From Nanobdellota archaeon (lineage in GTDB: Archaea; Nanobdellota; Nanobdellia; Woesearchaeales; JAHJBD01), in the NCBI GenBank assembly GCA_018813725.1, contig JAHJBD010000108.1, positions 1 through 10,392 on the forward strand: a DNA stretch of 10,392 nucleotides. The letters are read 5' to 3'. Position 1 is the first letter of the stretch, and the number at the start of each line of letters is the position of its first letter. The position numbers were made by a program, and so were the translations under genes. This document shows positions 1-6,572 of this stretch, in pieces. The notes under the pieces are model-generated. The model saw only the letters and a program-made list of their open reading frames with translations, was not told the origin of the DNA and did not search any database.

Positions 1-162
1 CTTTAACATCTCAAGGCGGTCCTGGTGGTTGAAAAGACATTCCTTGTTGATGTTTTCTCCTACAGCAACAACTACCTTGTCAAACATCTTTGCAGCTCTC
101 TCTATGATATCCACGTGCCCGTTTGTTACAGGATCAAATGATCCAGGGTATAATGCTTTCAT
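1..162 (-). CDS. coaD: Phosphopantetheine adenylyltransferase, bacterial CoaD type (N-terminal part)
   Basis: The enzyme transfers AMP from ATP to 4'-phosphopantetheine to make dephospho-CoA, the fourth step of CoA synthesis, in the cytoplasm. The first 54 codons are present; the rest runs off the left edge. The protein opens with ALYPGSFDPVTNGHVDII, the Rossmann-like nucleotidyltransferase start with the catalytic (T/H)xGH motif as TNGH at residues 13-16. It continues with VVVAVGENINK and the FNHQDRLEM segment, all in the order seen in bacterial CoaD. Its ATG overlaps the TGA of the upstream gene (ATGA), so the two are probably co-transcribed and translationally coupled. Archaea usually have a different, diverged PPAT family, so this bacterial form points to horizontal transfer or lineage-specific replacement (inference). 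Confidence 0.9.
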   Translation of the reverse strand, partial: MKALYPGSFDPVTNGHVDIIERAAKMFDKVVVAVGENINKECLFNHQDRLEMLK

Positions 163-704
163 CTGTCTAAAATATTGTCCATCTTTTGGCTTTGAGTATA
201 CTCGCTATAGTAGTTAGCTCTGTGAAGATTTATTAAGTTTTGTATGTCTTGAGCAACCTTTTCTGGATTGTCTATGAACTTCATGACAAGCTGATTTGTC
301 TTGTGGCCTGAAAGGTCGATAGTCACGTTTCCTGTATTCATTATCTTGGTCTCAAAAGATACCCTTGCGACATTATTGTAAGGTATGTCTAGCTCCCCCA
401 ATGAGATGAAAAGAAAGTTGTTCCTGTGTACTATCTTGTCAGCTGCAAACTCGTATATTGTGTGAGATTTTGCATATGTTACAAACAATGTGATGAAGAC
501 TGCGAAGAGTGCGATGTATATCAATGGTTGTGTGAGGTTTGGCGTCTCTATAGACGTGCCTAGTGCTCCAAGGCCTTCATTTAATATGCCAAGGTCTATA
601 GTCTTAAAAAAGAATATGATGAGCCATGCGATACCGATTGCAATACCCATGATTATAGCGCTATAGAATATGACTACTTTTCTTGAGTTTGGCTTTATGT
701 CCAT
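159..704 (-). CDS. Membrane protein with bacterial-PH-like (bPH2/DUF304) domain
   Basis: This 181-residue protein has two hydrophobic segments, about residues 10-33 and 60-79, joined by a loop of about 25 residues that is probably outside. A soluble domain at about 82-160 follows. That domain has the pattern of the bacterial PH-like domain found in YdbS-type membrane proteins: a TIYEFAADKIVHRNN strand pair, LDIPYNNVARVSFE, a GNVTIDLSG hairpin, then a helix starting at the IDNPEKV turn. The family's biochemical role is not settled, so only membrane attachment is proposed. Its stop overlaps the coaD start by four bases. No Shine-Dalgarno sequence is evident before the ATG. An AT-rich stretch near 732-740 may serve as a TATA box, with a second TATA-like site near 784-791. 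Confidence 0.7.
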   Translation of the reverse strand: MDIKPNSRKVVIFYSAIIMGIAIGIAWLIIFFFKTIDLGILNEGLGALGTSIETPNLTQPLIYIALFAVFITLFVTYAKSHTIYEFAADKIVHRNNFLFISLGELDIPYNNVARVSFETKIMNTGNVTIDLSGHKTNQLVMKFIDNPEKVAQDIQNLINLHRANYYSEYTQSQKMDNILDR

Positions 705-813
705 GTTACATGTCTCAATATCATCTTAGATTATTAATTTTTCCGTTTGTGCTGATGCAAAAGCCACTATCCACAGGAGATTGTATAAATTAACTCACAC
801 TATTCAGACTGAG

Positions 814-1717
814 TCACTTCATCTTCTTCTTATGCGCAAGCCTCTTTTGTGATTCTGATGCTTCTAAGAAGTTATCCTTGGAGACTACACTCTTCCCAAG
901 CTTTTCTTCAATATCCTTTCGTGTTGAACCTGCCACGCTACCCCCATCTTTAGCATCCTCCTTTAATTTTGGAAATGAGGTGGAATCACGCTCTTTTGTG
1001 AACCTTGTTGTTGTCGCTTCTCCCAGCATTGTAAGGATAATTTCGATATCATCCATGTGGTCTCTAAGGTTTTCTTTATTTAACCCCTTGAATCTCTTAT
1101 ACTCGCTTGGTGTCATGCCAAATGTCGCCTTTGATATCTCTGCTGTCAAGATGGCATATGCATTTTCAGTTTGCAAGCCCCTTTTACTCCATTCCCTAAA
1201 AAATGCTCTCGCATTTTTGGGGTCCAAAAAATCTTTGATTTTTAAGGACGTCGGTCAGTTCATCCCTTATGGCTATGCCCCTTACCCTTTTTTCTATCCA
1301 CTCATCAGAATACCCCTTGGACTTGAAGAGTTCCTTCATACGTTTTTGAGCCAGTTCAGGATTTTCTATTTCCTGTATTCTTTGGTATCCAACTTTTGCA
1401 AGCCAACGTTTAAATGGTTCTGCGTTCTTTGAGGGTATAGACTGGATTATCCTAAACATTGACTCTGTATCTGCACAATCTGCCCAATATTGCTTCCCAT
1501 CTGACGACTTTAGCTTCAGTTGTCGACAAAATGTCGATAACTCAATACCGCTGGATTCAAGTTCCCTTTTCTTAAGCCTATACCAATAGTCTTTAGAATC
1601 AATGCTGTCTGTAAGCACATAGATAATATCTACAACCGAAAAGAACCAGCGATTGTCATACCAGATCCGCCTTATATTCTTTCCTTGGAAAGCGACTAAT
1701 GCATCTTTTGTATCCAT
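814..1717 (-). pseudogene. Bro-N / DinD-like protein, interrupted by a ~55-base insertion
   Basis: This is one gene now split over two frames. The first part (1717 to 1196) starts MDTKDALVAF and carries a Bro-N-like domain: RWFFSVVDIIYVLTDS, the DGKQYWADCADTE region, then EPFKRWLAKVGYQRIQEIEN. It reaches IAIRDELTD, goes out of frame and stops at TAG. The second part (to 814) resumes with EWSKRGLQTENAYAILTAEI, TFGMTPSEYKRFKGL and a basic tail. In intact relatives as I recall them, the DELTD and EWxxRG segments are directly adjacent. Removing bases 1195-1249 (55 nt) restores one 282-residue frame. The insert is made of two hairpins (separate entry). Bro-N proteins include phage antirepressors, and E. 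coli DinD is a damage-induced modulator of RecA; the role of this archaeal member is unknown. The downstream part could start at TTG 1227, but no Shine-Dalgarno is seen there. A TATA box lies about 26 bases upstream of the ATG. Confidence 0.75.
1194..1249 (-). repeat. Twin-hairpin insertion inside the Bro-N gene
   Basis: Read on the minus strand, 1249-1222 folds as GTCC-TT-AAAAATC, loop AAA, GATTTTT-T-GGAC. Directly next to it, 1221-1194 folds as CCC-AAAAATGC, loop GAGA, GCATTTTT-TA-GGG. The two hairpins share a design: a short GC clamp, a small internal bulge, a 7-8 bp A/T-rich stem and a tiny loop. Together they account for the whole stretch that separates the two halves of the Bro-N gene. 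Both protein edges (DELTD and EWSKRG) meet the hairpin block within a base or so. I see no target-site duplication and no second copy in this window. It resembles a REP/BIME-like or miniature palindromic insertion. Confidence 0.6.
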
Positions 1718-1738
1718 ATAATAATATCAGAATTTAAA

Positions 1739-1748
1739 TAAATATAAA
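1739..1748 (-). promoter_or_regulatory. TATA box of the Bro-N gene
   Basis: TTTATATTTA on the minus strand, centred about 26 bases upstream of the ATG at 1717. This is the usual archaeal spacing for a leaderless transcript, and no Shine-Dalgarno sequence precedes the start. Confidence 0.55.
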
Positions 1749-1758
1749 GCTTTGGTTT

Positions 1759-1782
1759 AAAAAATAAATAATACAAAAAAAA
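1759..1782 (-). terminator. Oligo-T terminator of the pilin-like operon
   Basis: On the minus strand a run of eight T begins immediately after the stop codon of the last operon gene, followed about ten bases later by a run of six T. Archaeal terminators are typically such T runs. It lies just before the TATA box of the Bro-N gene, so the two transcription units are separated here. Confidence 0.6.
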
Positions 1783-2004
1783 TTAAGCTATAATCTCGAA
1801 TTCCCTTACGATGATTATCAGGAATGCAACCAAGACAATGGCTCCTGTGATGATCAGGGTAAGTCCTGTCGGCATACTATCCTGGTTCAGGATGTTCCAC
1901 AGGCCAAGGCCCATGATCGCAACGCCGATCCAAAGGAACTTGTCTAAGACCAACTTCATTATCTCAAACTCTTCAGCTTGAGTAAGCCTTTTCTTAATTT
2001 TCAT
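1783..2004 (-). CDS. Small two-helix membrane protein
   Basis: This 73-residue protein has a charged N-terminal helix (KKRLTQAEEFEIMKLVLDKF) followed by two membrane helices, about residues 24-42 and 46-66. They are separated by a short polar turn, NQDSMPTG. I do not recognise a named family. It is the last gene of the operon of pilin-like proteins. Its Shine-Dalgarno sequence GAGGTG (2010-2015) reaches into the TAG stop of the preceding gene, so translation is probably coupled. A role as membrane platform or partner for the pilin-like proteins is possible from context only. Confidence 0.75.
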   Translation of the reverse strand: MKIKKRLTQAEEFEIMKLVLDKFLWIGVAIMGLGLWNILNQDSMPTGLTLIITGAIVLVAFLIIIVREFEIIA

Positions 2005-2014
2005 TGTAACACCT

Positions 2015-2724
2015 CTATTTTGTTATTTGTATGGTAAAATCTTTTGAGTATTCGTCTACTGTTGCCTGGCAAAGGTATGTTACTGTTGCCCCGCCTGAGC
2101 TGCCTGAAGGCATTTCCATGATGACATTGAATTCAGCTGATTGGCCTATGCCGATTGTTTTATAATTTGTCTGTAAACTTTCAAAATCAAGGTTTGAGCA
2201 GGTAACTTGCGGTGCAACTCCTTTTGGTGGATTTGAGCACAATATTCCAGAAGTATAAGCGCAGCTCAGGTTAACTGTGCAGTATTTTTCTGCGTCTATG
2301 GTTGCTGGTGCATCTATCTTTGAGCAGATTTCAGTTGTGTTTGTTGGAGTACCCACACAAACACCATCTGTAGTAAGCCAACCTGCATTCAATGCAGTAC
2401 AACTTAAAACAGTATTGTGACGCACCTGACTTGCAGTTATAATATTGGAATTCCATATCCGATTAGTAGGATTGTAAGCGCCGACCTTGATCACCTGTGT
2501 CTCGCCTGCTTTGGTGATTACTTTCTCTCTTGAGAATGTGATTGGGTCAGAACCTGACGGCTGCGGCGGAGCTGCTTCCTGGCCGATCTGTTCTTCAACC
2601 TGCTGGCTGACCTTGCCGAACATGCCTTTGATAAATCCAAGGCAAGGCCAAGCATCGTTATCGCTAAGATAAGGATAACAATCGCGTTGACTGATAATGA
2701 TAATGAACCTTTTTTATTTTTCAT
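2015..2724 (-). pseudogene. Pilin-like (class III signal peptide) Ig-fold protein, one-base frameshift
   Basis: The gene starts at ATG 2724 with NKKGSLSLSVNAIVILILAI, the same class III (archaellin/pilin-type) signal and hydrophobic helix as its neighbour at 2733-3218. After MLGL the frame is lost and ends at a stop at 2518. The rest of the protein lies in another frame, from FIKGMFGKVSQQVEEQI to the stop at 2015. Compared base by base with the paralogue, this copy has CCTTGCCTTGG where CCTTGGCCTTGG would keep the frame: one base missing next to 2643. Adding it back gives a 236-residue protein with a Pro-rich linker and a Cys-containing beta-sandwich ending KDFTIQITK. That domain has about eight Cys, far more than the paralogue. 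The downstream part alone (ATG 2623) would lack the signal helix. AGGTGA at 2729-2734 is the Shine-Dalgarno and overlaps the previous stop. The lesion may be a true mutation or a sequence error. Confidence 0.8.
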
Positions 2725-2732
2725 TGTATCAC

Positions 2733-3218
2733 CTATTGTTTTATCGTTATCGTGAAATCTTTAGTGTAAGTGTTTGTTGTATCACCTATTGATGCTGAGC
2801 AAAGATATCTGTTTGCTTCTGTGCCAGAAGGTATCTTAAATAAAACGTTATAGGTTTCTGACCTGCCTACCAAGATTGACTTTGGATTAGCTTGTTCAGT
2901 TAGAACCAGATTTGGACCACAATCAAGATCAGGGACCGTAGTGGTACCCCAATCATCATTAGTAGGATTATAAGCACTAACTTTCAGAACAATATCATCG
3001 CCAGCTTTAGCTATAATCGTCTCTTTTGATAATGTAATTGGCATCCCACCAGATGCTGCAGGCGGCTCAGGCTCCTGATCGATCTGTTCCTGGACCTGCT
3101 GTGAAACTTTCCCGAACATCCCTTTGATAAAACCAAGACCAAGACCAAGCATTGTTATTGCAAGGATAAGGATAACTATAGCGTTAACAGATAGACTAAG
3201 CGAACCCTTTTTGTTCAT
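2733..3218 (-). CDS. Pilin-like surface protein with class III signal peptide and Ig-like domain
   Basis: This 161-residue protein begins MNKKG then SLSLSVNAIVILILAITM. The short basic stretch ending in Gly, followed by a long hydrophobic helix, is the layout cut by archaeal prepilin/prearchaellin peptidases, probably after KKG. The helix would serve in filament assembly or as membrane anchor. After FIKGMFGKVSQQVQEQIDQE comes a Pro/Ala linker, then a beta-sandwich domain (about residues 58-161) with KVSAYNPTND, a SETYNVLFKIP strand and the end KDFTITIK. Start choice: a GTG at 3227 is in frame, but it is part of the Shine-Dalgarno GAGGTG (3225-3230). The ATG at 3218 sits six bases further on and is the better start. 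First gene of the operon; the next gene is its broken paralogue. Not a typical archaellin by length; pilin-like or surface adhesin is the safer call. Confidence 0.8.
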   Translation of the reverse strand: MNKKGSLSLSVNAIVILILAITMLGLGLGFIKGMFGKVSQQVQEQIDQEPEPPAASGGMPITLSKETIIAKAGDDIVLKVSAYNPTNDDWGTTTVPDLDCGPNLVLTEQANPKSILVGRSETYNVLFKIPSGTEANRYLCSASIGDTTNTYTKDFTITIKQ

Positions 3219-3224
3219 TATATA

Positions 3225-3230
3225 CACCTC
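3225..3230 (-). promoter_or_regulatory. Shine-Dalgarno that decides the pilin-like start
   Basis: GAGGTG, six bases before ATG 3218. It contains the upstream in-frame GTG, which argues against that GTG being the start. The same sequence or a close form (AGGTGA, GAGGTG) precedes both downstream genes of the operon. Confidence 0.7.
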
Positions 3231-3277
3231 TTTTTTTTAACTGTAAAAATTAATATAACACATTATTCGAATAACTA

Positions 3278-3287
3278 GTTTATAAAA
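3278..3287 (-). promoter_or_regulatory. TATA box of the pilin-like operon
   Basis: TTTTATAAAC on the minus strand, preceded by CGAAAG, a plausible BRE. It predicts a transcript starting near 3257 with a leader of about 40 bases that carries the Shine-Dalgarno. A weaker TATA-like stretch nearer the gene (about 3250-3260) is an alternative. Confidence 0.45.
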
Positions 3288-3475
3288 CTTTCGTTAGTTA
3301 TAACCCCATAATGCACTTTAGATGGAAGTCCTAATACTTGATTTATGTATAAAACGGAAAGCAATCCCACCTTTTATTTTTTATGCATCAACAGAATTTC
3401 AGCTAATACAATATTATGTTTAGGCACACATCAAGAGATAAGAACTCATAATATTCAAAAACAGGTATGGAAACA

Positions 3476-3483
3476 TTTAAAAA
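3476..3483 (+). promoter_or_regulatory. TATA box of the uL16 gene
   Basis: TTTAAAAA preceded by GGAAACA (BRE-like), centred about 28 bases before ATG 3508. There is no Shine-Dalgarno sequence before that ATG, so the mRNA is probably leaderless or nearly so. The rest of the 280-base gap between the operon and this gene (3228-3507) holds nothing else I can name. Confidence 0.55.
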
Positions 3484-3507
3484 CACCCCCTAATTCCAAA
3501 TCCCAAT

Positions 3508-4026
3508 ATGGCAAGGTTAAGAAGGTTTTCATCATACAGGAGAACACAGAGACCGTACACTAGAGTCTCAAAGTTCAGGGAGAAATCTTATATCAGGATG
3601 ACCCCTAACACAAGGATAATCCGATTTGACATGGGTAACCTACAAAAGACATTCCCTTGCCAGGTGAAACTTGCTGTCAAGACAGAGCTTAACATCCGGG
3701 ACAATGCGATCGAGAGCGCGAGGACAGTATCCAACAGGGTTCTTGAAAGCACTTTGGGCACAACAGGATTTAACATGAAAGTCAGAGCATATCCCCATCA
3801 CGTTCTTAGGGAGAATCCAATAGCATCAGGAGCAGGAGCAGACAGGTTCTCTACAGGTATGAAGAAGTCTTTTGGTAAGCCTATCGGACAAGCATGCCTC
3901 CTGAAAAAAGGGCAGGTATTGTTCCAGGTCGGTGTAGACGAAAAAAATATCCCATTGGCAAAGACAGCGATGAGAAAGGCAGCAACAAAGCTTCCGTGCA
4001 CATGCTCAATCGAGATCGTAAAATAG
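3508..4026 (+). CDS. rpl10e: Large-subunit ribosomal protein uL16 (archaeal L10e)
   Basis: uL16/L10e sits between the central protuberance and the peptidyl-transferase/A-site tRNA region of the large subunit. The 172 residues match the usual archaeal length. Recognisable segments are the N-terminal RLRRFSSYRRTQRPYTRVS, IIRFDMGN at about 38-45, the VRAYPHHVLREN segment in the middle, and the KSFGKPIGQACLLKKGQ region near residues 125-141. The GTGMRxxFGKP-like loop appears here as STGMKKSFGKP. The ORF could not start earlier in a sensible way; ATG 3508 begins MARLR as in relatives. It has its own TATA box and is followed by an mscS-like gene that also has a TATA-like site. It is not in a ribosomal protein operon here, as is common for this gene in archaea. 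Confidence 0.95.
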   Translation: MARLRRFSSYRRTQRPYTRVSKFREKSYIRMTPNTRIIRFDMGNLQKTFPCQVKLAVKTELNIRDNAIESARTVSNRVLESTLGTTGFNMKVRAYPHHVLRENPIASGAGADRFSTGMKKSFGKPIGQACLLKKGQVLFQVGVDEKNIPLAKTAMRKAATKLPCTCSIEIVK

Positions 4027-4032
4027 TAAAGC

Positions 4033-4040
4033 ATATATAT
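4033..4040 (+). promoter_or_regulatory. TATA box of the MscS-like gene
   Basis: ATATATAT lies seven bases after the uL16 stop, centred about 26 bases before ATG 4062. It fits leaderless initiation. Read-through from uL16 may also contribute. Confidence 0.5.
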
Positions 4041-4061
4041 CACTTGTTCTAGGTTAGAAAC

Positions 4062-5117
4062 ATGATCGACATTGTTAGTGCAGTTGAAAGCGTAACTAAT
4101 AATCCATACTTGGTCTCACTCATAATATTTGTATTGTTTGTCTTGTTTGCAAAAGCGCTGATGCTGATCACAAGAAAAGTTGTGCTCAAGCTTACGGCAA
4201 AGACCAAGACCAAAGTTGATGACCTGATAGTGAACAGCACCTACAAGCACACATCATTTCTGATAATATTGCTCGGCATAAGGATCGCTGTCATCCCATT
4301 ATCTTTCAGCGAGAGTGTAGCATTGATCGTAAACAGGCTGCTTGATTCACTGCTGATAGTTGTAGTGATATATGTGGTGCTGATAGTACTTATGATACTA
4401 TTGAACAGCTGGGGAGGGGTTTTGGCAAAAAAGACCAGGACGCCTATAGACGATCAGCTTATCAAGTTCGCCACAAGCATGCTGAAGATAATCGCTCTTG
4501 CGCTCGCATTGATCATGATACTTGACCTTTGGGGCGTTGAAGTAGGACCGCTTCTTGCCAGCCTTGGTATCGTTGGTATTGCTCTCGCTTTCGGGCTGCA
4601 GTCTACCTTAGGGAACATATTTGGAGGCATCTCACTTATTCTTGACAAAGCGATAAGGAAAGGTGACATTGTAAAGCTTGAATCTGGCGAGCGCGGCACT
4701 GTGTATGATGTTGGCCTTCGGAGCACCAAGATCAAGACATTTGATAATCAGATACTTGTTGTGCCAAATGATAAGCTAGCAACAACAATCGTAGAAAACT
4801 ATAATCTTCCTGATCCGACAATAAGGATCAACATACCTTTCGGTGTTGAGTATGGCTCTGACCCTGACCAGGTCAAGAAGGTCGCGCTTGCAACACTTAA
4901 AGGAGTGCCGCATGTGATAGATGATCCTGCTCCAAAGGTATGGTTTACTGAGATGGCTGATTTTGCTCTTAATTTTAAGATGATGTTCTATGTAGATAAT
5001 CTTGAGAATAAATGGGATGCGCACCAAGAGGTCATCACCAAGCTGTATAACGCCCTAAGGAAGAACAGCATAGGCATACCATTCCCAACCAGAACAATAT
5101 ACATGAAAAAGGGATAG
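4062..5117 (+). CDS. mscS: MscS-family mechanosensitive ion channel
   Basis: The channel opens under membrane tension to release solutes during hypo-osmotic shock. The 351-residue protein has hydrophobic helices at about 17-37, 64-82, 87-114 and 137-157. The pore-lining helix of the family follows at about 163-195: LLASLGIVGIALAFGLQSTL, then GNIFGGISLI, with the small-residue-rich packing typical of MscS TM3. The beta domain has the family signature FDNQILVVPNDKL at about 228-240. The alpha/beta C-terminal domain ends with GIPFPTRTIYM. With four predicted helices before the pore helix rather than two, it belongs to the longer MscS-like forms. The next gene begins five bases after its stop, so the two are probably co-transcribed. 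Confidence 0.93.
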   Translation: MIDIVSAVESVTNNPYLVSLIIFVLFVLFAKALMLITRKVVLKLTAKTKTKVDDLIVNSTYKHTSFLIILLGIRIAVIPLSFSESVALIVNRLLDSLLIVVVIYVVLIVLMILLNSWGGVLAKKTRTPIDDQLIKFATSMLKIIALALALIMILDLWGVEVGPLLASLGIVGIALAFGLQSTLGNIFGGISLILDKAIRKGDIVKLESGERGTVYDVGLRSTKIKTFDNQILVVPNDKLATTIVENYNLPDPTIRINIPFGVEYGSDPDQVKKVALATLKGVPHVIDDPAPKVWFTEMADFALNFKMMFYVDNLENKWDAHQEVITKLYNALRKNSIGIPFPTRTIYMKKG

Positions 5118-5122
5118 TTCTT

Positions 5123-5593
5123 ATGGCCAGAGGAAAAAAGAGGAGATTCATAAAAAGAAGGCTTTTTGATATTGGGTCCAGCGCTTCTTATATACTGGGA
5201 TTATCTGGCATGGTGCCTTTCATATTGTCAATGGACATCCAGAACCAGTTTGGCAGGCTGCCTTTTGCCCCTTTCTATATAGTATTATTATCCTTGATGC
5301 TAGTCGCTCTAGGTATATTTATCCAGTATAGGTTCCTTAGAGATAAGAAGATAGGCAAAACAATCTCTTCTGTCGGAAGGATGACATTTTTCCCTGGCCT
5401 TGCGATAATAATATTCATGCTGTTTGGGACAGGTTTTCTTATCAAGCTTGCTGAGCAGCTATTCAATCCTACAGGAGCGCAGGTAGTCTCTGAATATATC
5501 AATCATTCTGTGCCAAGGGTATGGATCGTAGGGATATTCTATGCCTCTTTAGGCATTGTCCTGTTCTTTCTTGGCAGGCAGATCAAGGAGTAG
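5123..5593 (+). CDS. Four-helix membrane protein, unknown function
   Basis: This 156-residue protein has a very basic N-terminus (ARGKKRRFIKRR, probably cytoplasmic) and hydrophobic helices at about 18-37, 50-70, 87-109 and 132-151. A basic loop, RFLRDKKIGKT, lies between helices 2 and 3. I recognise no family. It starts five bases after the mscS-like stop with no strong Shine-Dalgarno, which suggests coupling to that gene and perhaps a shared role in the membrane (inference). Its last 45 bases overlap the 3' end of the convergent GTPase gene. Confidence 0.75.
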   Translation: MARGKKRRFIKRRLFDIGSSASYILGLSGMVPFILSMDIQNQFGRLPFAPFYIVLLSLMLVALGIFIQYRFLRDKKIGKTISSVGRMTFFPGLAIIIFMLFGTGFLIKLAEQLFNPTGAQVVSEYINHSVPRVWIVGIFYASLGIVLFFLGRQIKE

Positions 5594-6526
5594 TTTTTTT
5601 ATCTCCGGCAGATCATAGGTCTTGTATTTTTTCTTAAATTCTTTGACCTTATCAGCATCAAGGATGTCTGTCTTTGAAAGATAGATGTAGATAGGCTTTT
5701 TGTATCCGCTGAGCATCTTTAGCATCTTAAGCTGGTCTTCAAGAGGATAAGTCTCAGTAAGGTCTATTATATAGATGATTATGTCTGCGCATGTCCTTAA
5801 CGCAAGGTATGACTGCATCTCGATATTGTTCATCTTATCCCTGTTAAGCGTGCCAGGAGTATCCAGAAGCTGGATCTTTTTTCCCTCACCTTCAAGATAA
5901 GATATGTTGATACCTTTGGTGGTGAACGAGTATGCGGCGATCTCTGGCTTTGAGCCAGTAAGCTTGAAAAGCAAGGTTGTCTTTCCGATGTTTGGGAAGC
6001 CGACTATACAGGCAGTTGAAAGTGAAGTCTTTACAGCAGGAAACTCCTTCATTGTTCTTCTGGCTTCTTCAATATACTTTAATTGGCCTTTTATCTGTTT
6101 AAGAAGAGAGGAGATACGGCCATAATACTCACTCCTGTATGTATTGATCTTTTCAAAGTGCTGGGTCTTCTTGATATGGCCAATATACATGCTGGAAAAA
6201 CCGTCAATCTTGTCGATGACCCATTTGATAGCTCCAAGAGCACGCTTCAGTTCGTCATAATCCAATGTGTACATGATAAGCCTTTTGTAGAACTCTGGCA
6301 GGTCGTCGATCATCGGGTATGACCTGAGAATTATCGAAAGCTTATCTGTAAGAACGTTCCTGATTATGTCAATCTTCTGAAGCTCGATGGTCTTTGACTT
6401 TTCTATCCTGTCTTTCTTGATCTTGATGCTGCTTCTTGACATTTTTGCTTTCTCCTGCGCTCTTCTGAAAGCCAGGTCTAGGTAAAAGTCTGGTTCTTCT
6501 ATCTTTTTGAGTGATTGGAAATTCAT
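5549..6526 (-). CDS. nog1: NOG1-family GTPase (archaeal, ribosome assembly)
   Basis: NOG1 is an OBG/TRAFAC-class GTPase that acts in assembly of the large ribosomal subunit. The 325-residue length fits the archaeal form, which lacks the long eukaryotic C-terminus. The N-terminal helical domain (1-165) includes LAFRRAQEKA and the SSMYIGHIKK segment near 111-120. The GTPase motifs are G1 GFPNIGKTT (176-184), G2 around FTTKG (201-205), G3 DTPGT (222-226) and G4 as SKTD (284-287) where NKxD is usual. The Ile after Asn in G1 is ordinary for this group. The start ATG 6526 is 27 bases downstream of a TATA box and has no Shine-Dalgarno, so the mRNA is probably leaderless. The C-terminal 14 codons overlap the convergent membrane protein gene. 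Together with uL16 it shares a theme of large-subunit biogenesis, though the two are on opposite strands. Confidence 0.87.
   Translation of the reverse strand: MNFQSLKKIEEPDFYLDLAFRRAQEKAKMSRSSIKIKKDRIEKSKTIELQKIDIIRNVLTDKLSIILRSYPMIDDLPEFYKRLIMYTLDYDELKRALGAIKWVIDKIDGFSSMYIGHIKKTQHFEKINTYRSEYYGRISSLLKQIKGQLKYIEEARRTMKEFPAVKTSLSTACIVGFPNIGKTTLLFKLTGSKPEIAAYSFTTKGINISYLEGEGKKIQLLDTPGTLNRDKMNNIEMQSYLALRTCADIIIYIIDLTETYPLEDQLKMLKMLSGYKKPIYIYLSKTDILDADKVKEFKKKYKTYDLPEIKKLLLDLPAKKEQDNA
5594..5600 (+). terminator. Oligo-T terminator of the mscS operon
   Basis: A run of seven T begins two bases after the stop codon, flanked by GGAG and CTCC that can pair. It lies inside the coding sequence of the convergent GTPase gene. 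Confidence 0.45.
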
Positions 6527-6549
6527 AAATACTCTAGGTTGATGCGTGG

Positions 6550-6557
6550 TATATAAA
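6550..6557 (-). promoter_or_regulatory. TATA box of the NOG1 gene
   Basis: TTTATATA on the minus strand, centred about 27 bases before ATG 6526. On the plus strand the same bases read TATATAAA. They could therefore also drive transcription to the right, starting near 6580, just inside the inverted-repeat element. Confidence 0.6.
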
Positions 6558-6563
6558 CCTTTT

Positions 6564-6572
6564 CTAGGGCAA
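6564..6572 (+). repeat. Left 9-bp direct repeat (target-site duplication)
   Basis: CTAGGGCAA, identical to 6737-6745 and directly adjacent to the left inverted repeat of the element. Confidence 0.65.

Noticed and set aside
705..813. Box C/D-like small RNA (TGATG ... CTGA) between the PH protein and the Bro-N gene
   Set aside because: The C box is imperfect (TGATGC), spacing is poor and no second box pair is present.
1195..1249. Archaeal intron with bulge-helix-bulge splice sites in the Bro-N gene
   Set aside because: Removing 55 bases does restore the frame, but the flanking exon ends do not pair to form the needed helix with two 3-base bulges. An RNA test is still worthwhile.
878..1432. 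Plus-strand open frame of 184 codons over the Bro-N gene
   Set aside because: It is the antisense of the conserved Bro-N coding sequence; its composition reflects that and it has no promoter or ribosome binding site.
3219..3227. GTG at 3227 as start of the pilin-like gene
   Set aside because: It lies inside the Shine-Dalgarno GAGGTG, and the ATG at 3218 has correct spacing and matches the start of the paralogue.
3410..3455. AATATTATG / CATAATATT inverted repeat upstream of uL16
   Set aside because: Nine bp of pure A/T-rich pairing with a 28-base gap in an A/T-rich intergenic region is close to chance; no function can be argued.
6281..6301. SKTD in place of NKxD in the GTPase as a sign of lost function
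   Set aside because: The motif is actually at residues 284-287 (about 5666-5677), and Ser/Thr replacing Asn at this site occurs in active GTPases; all other motifs are intact.
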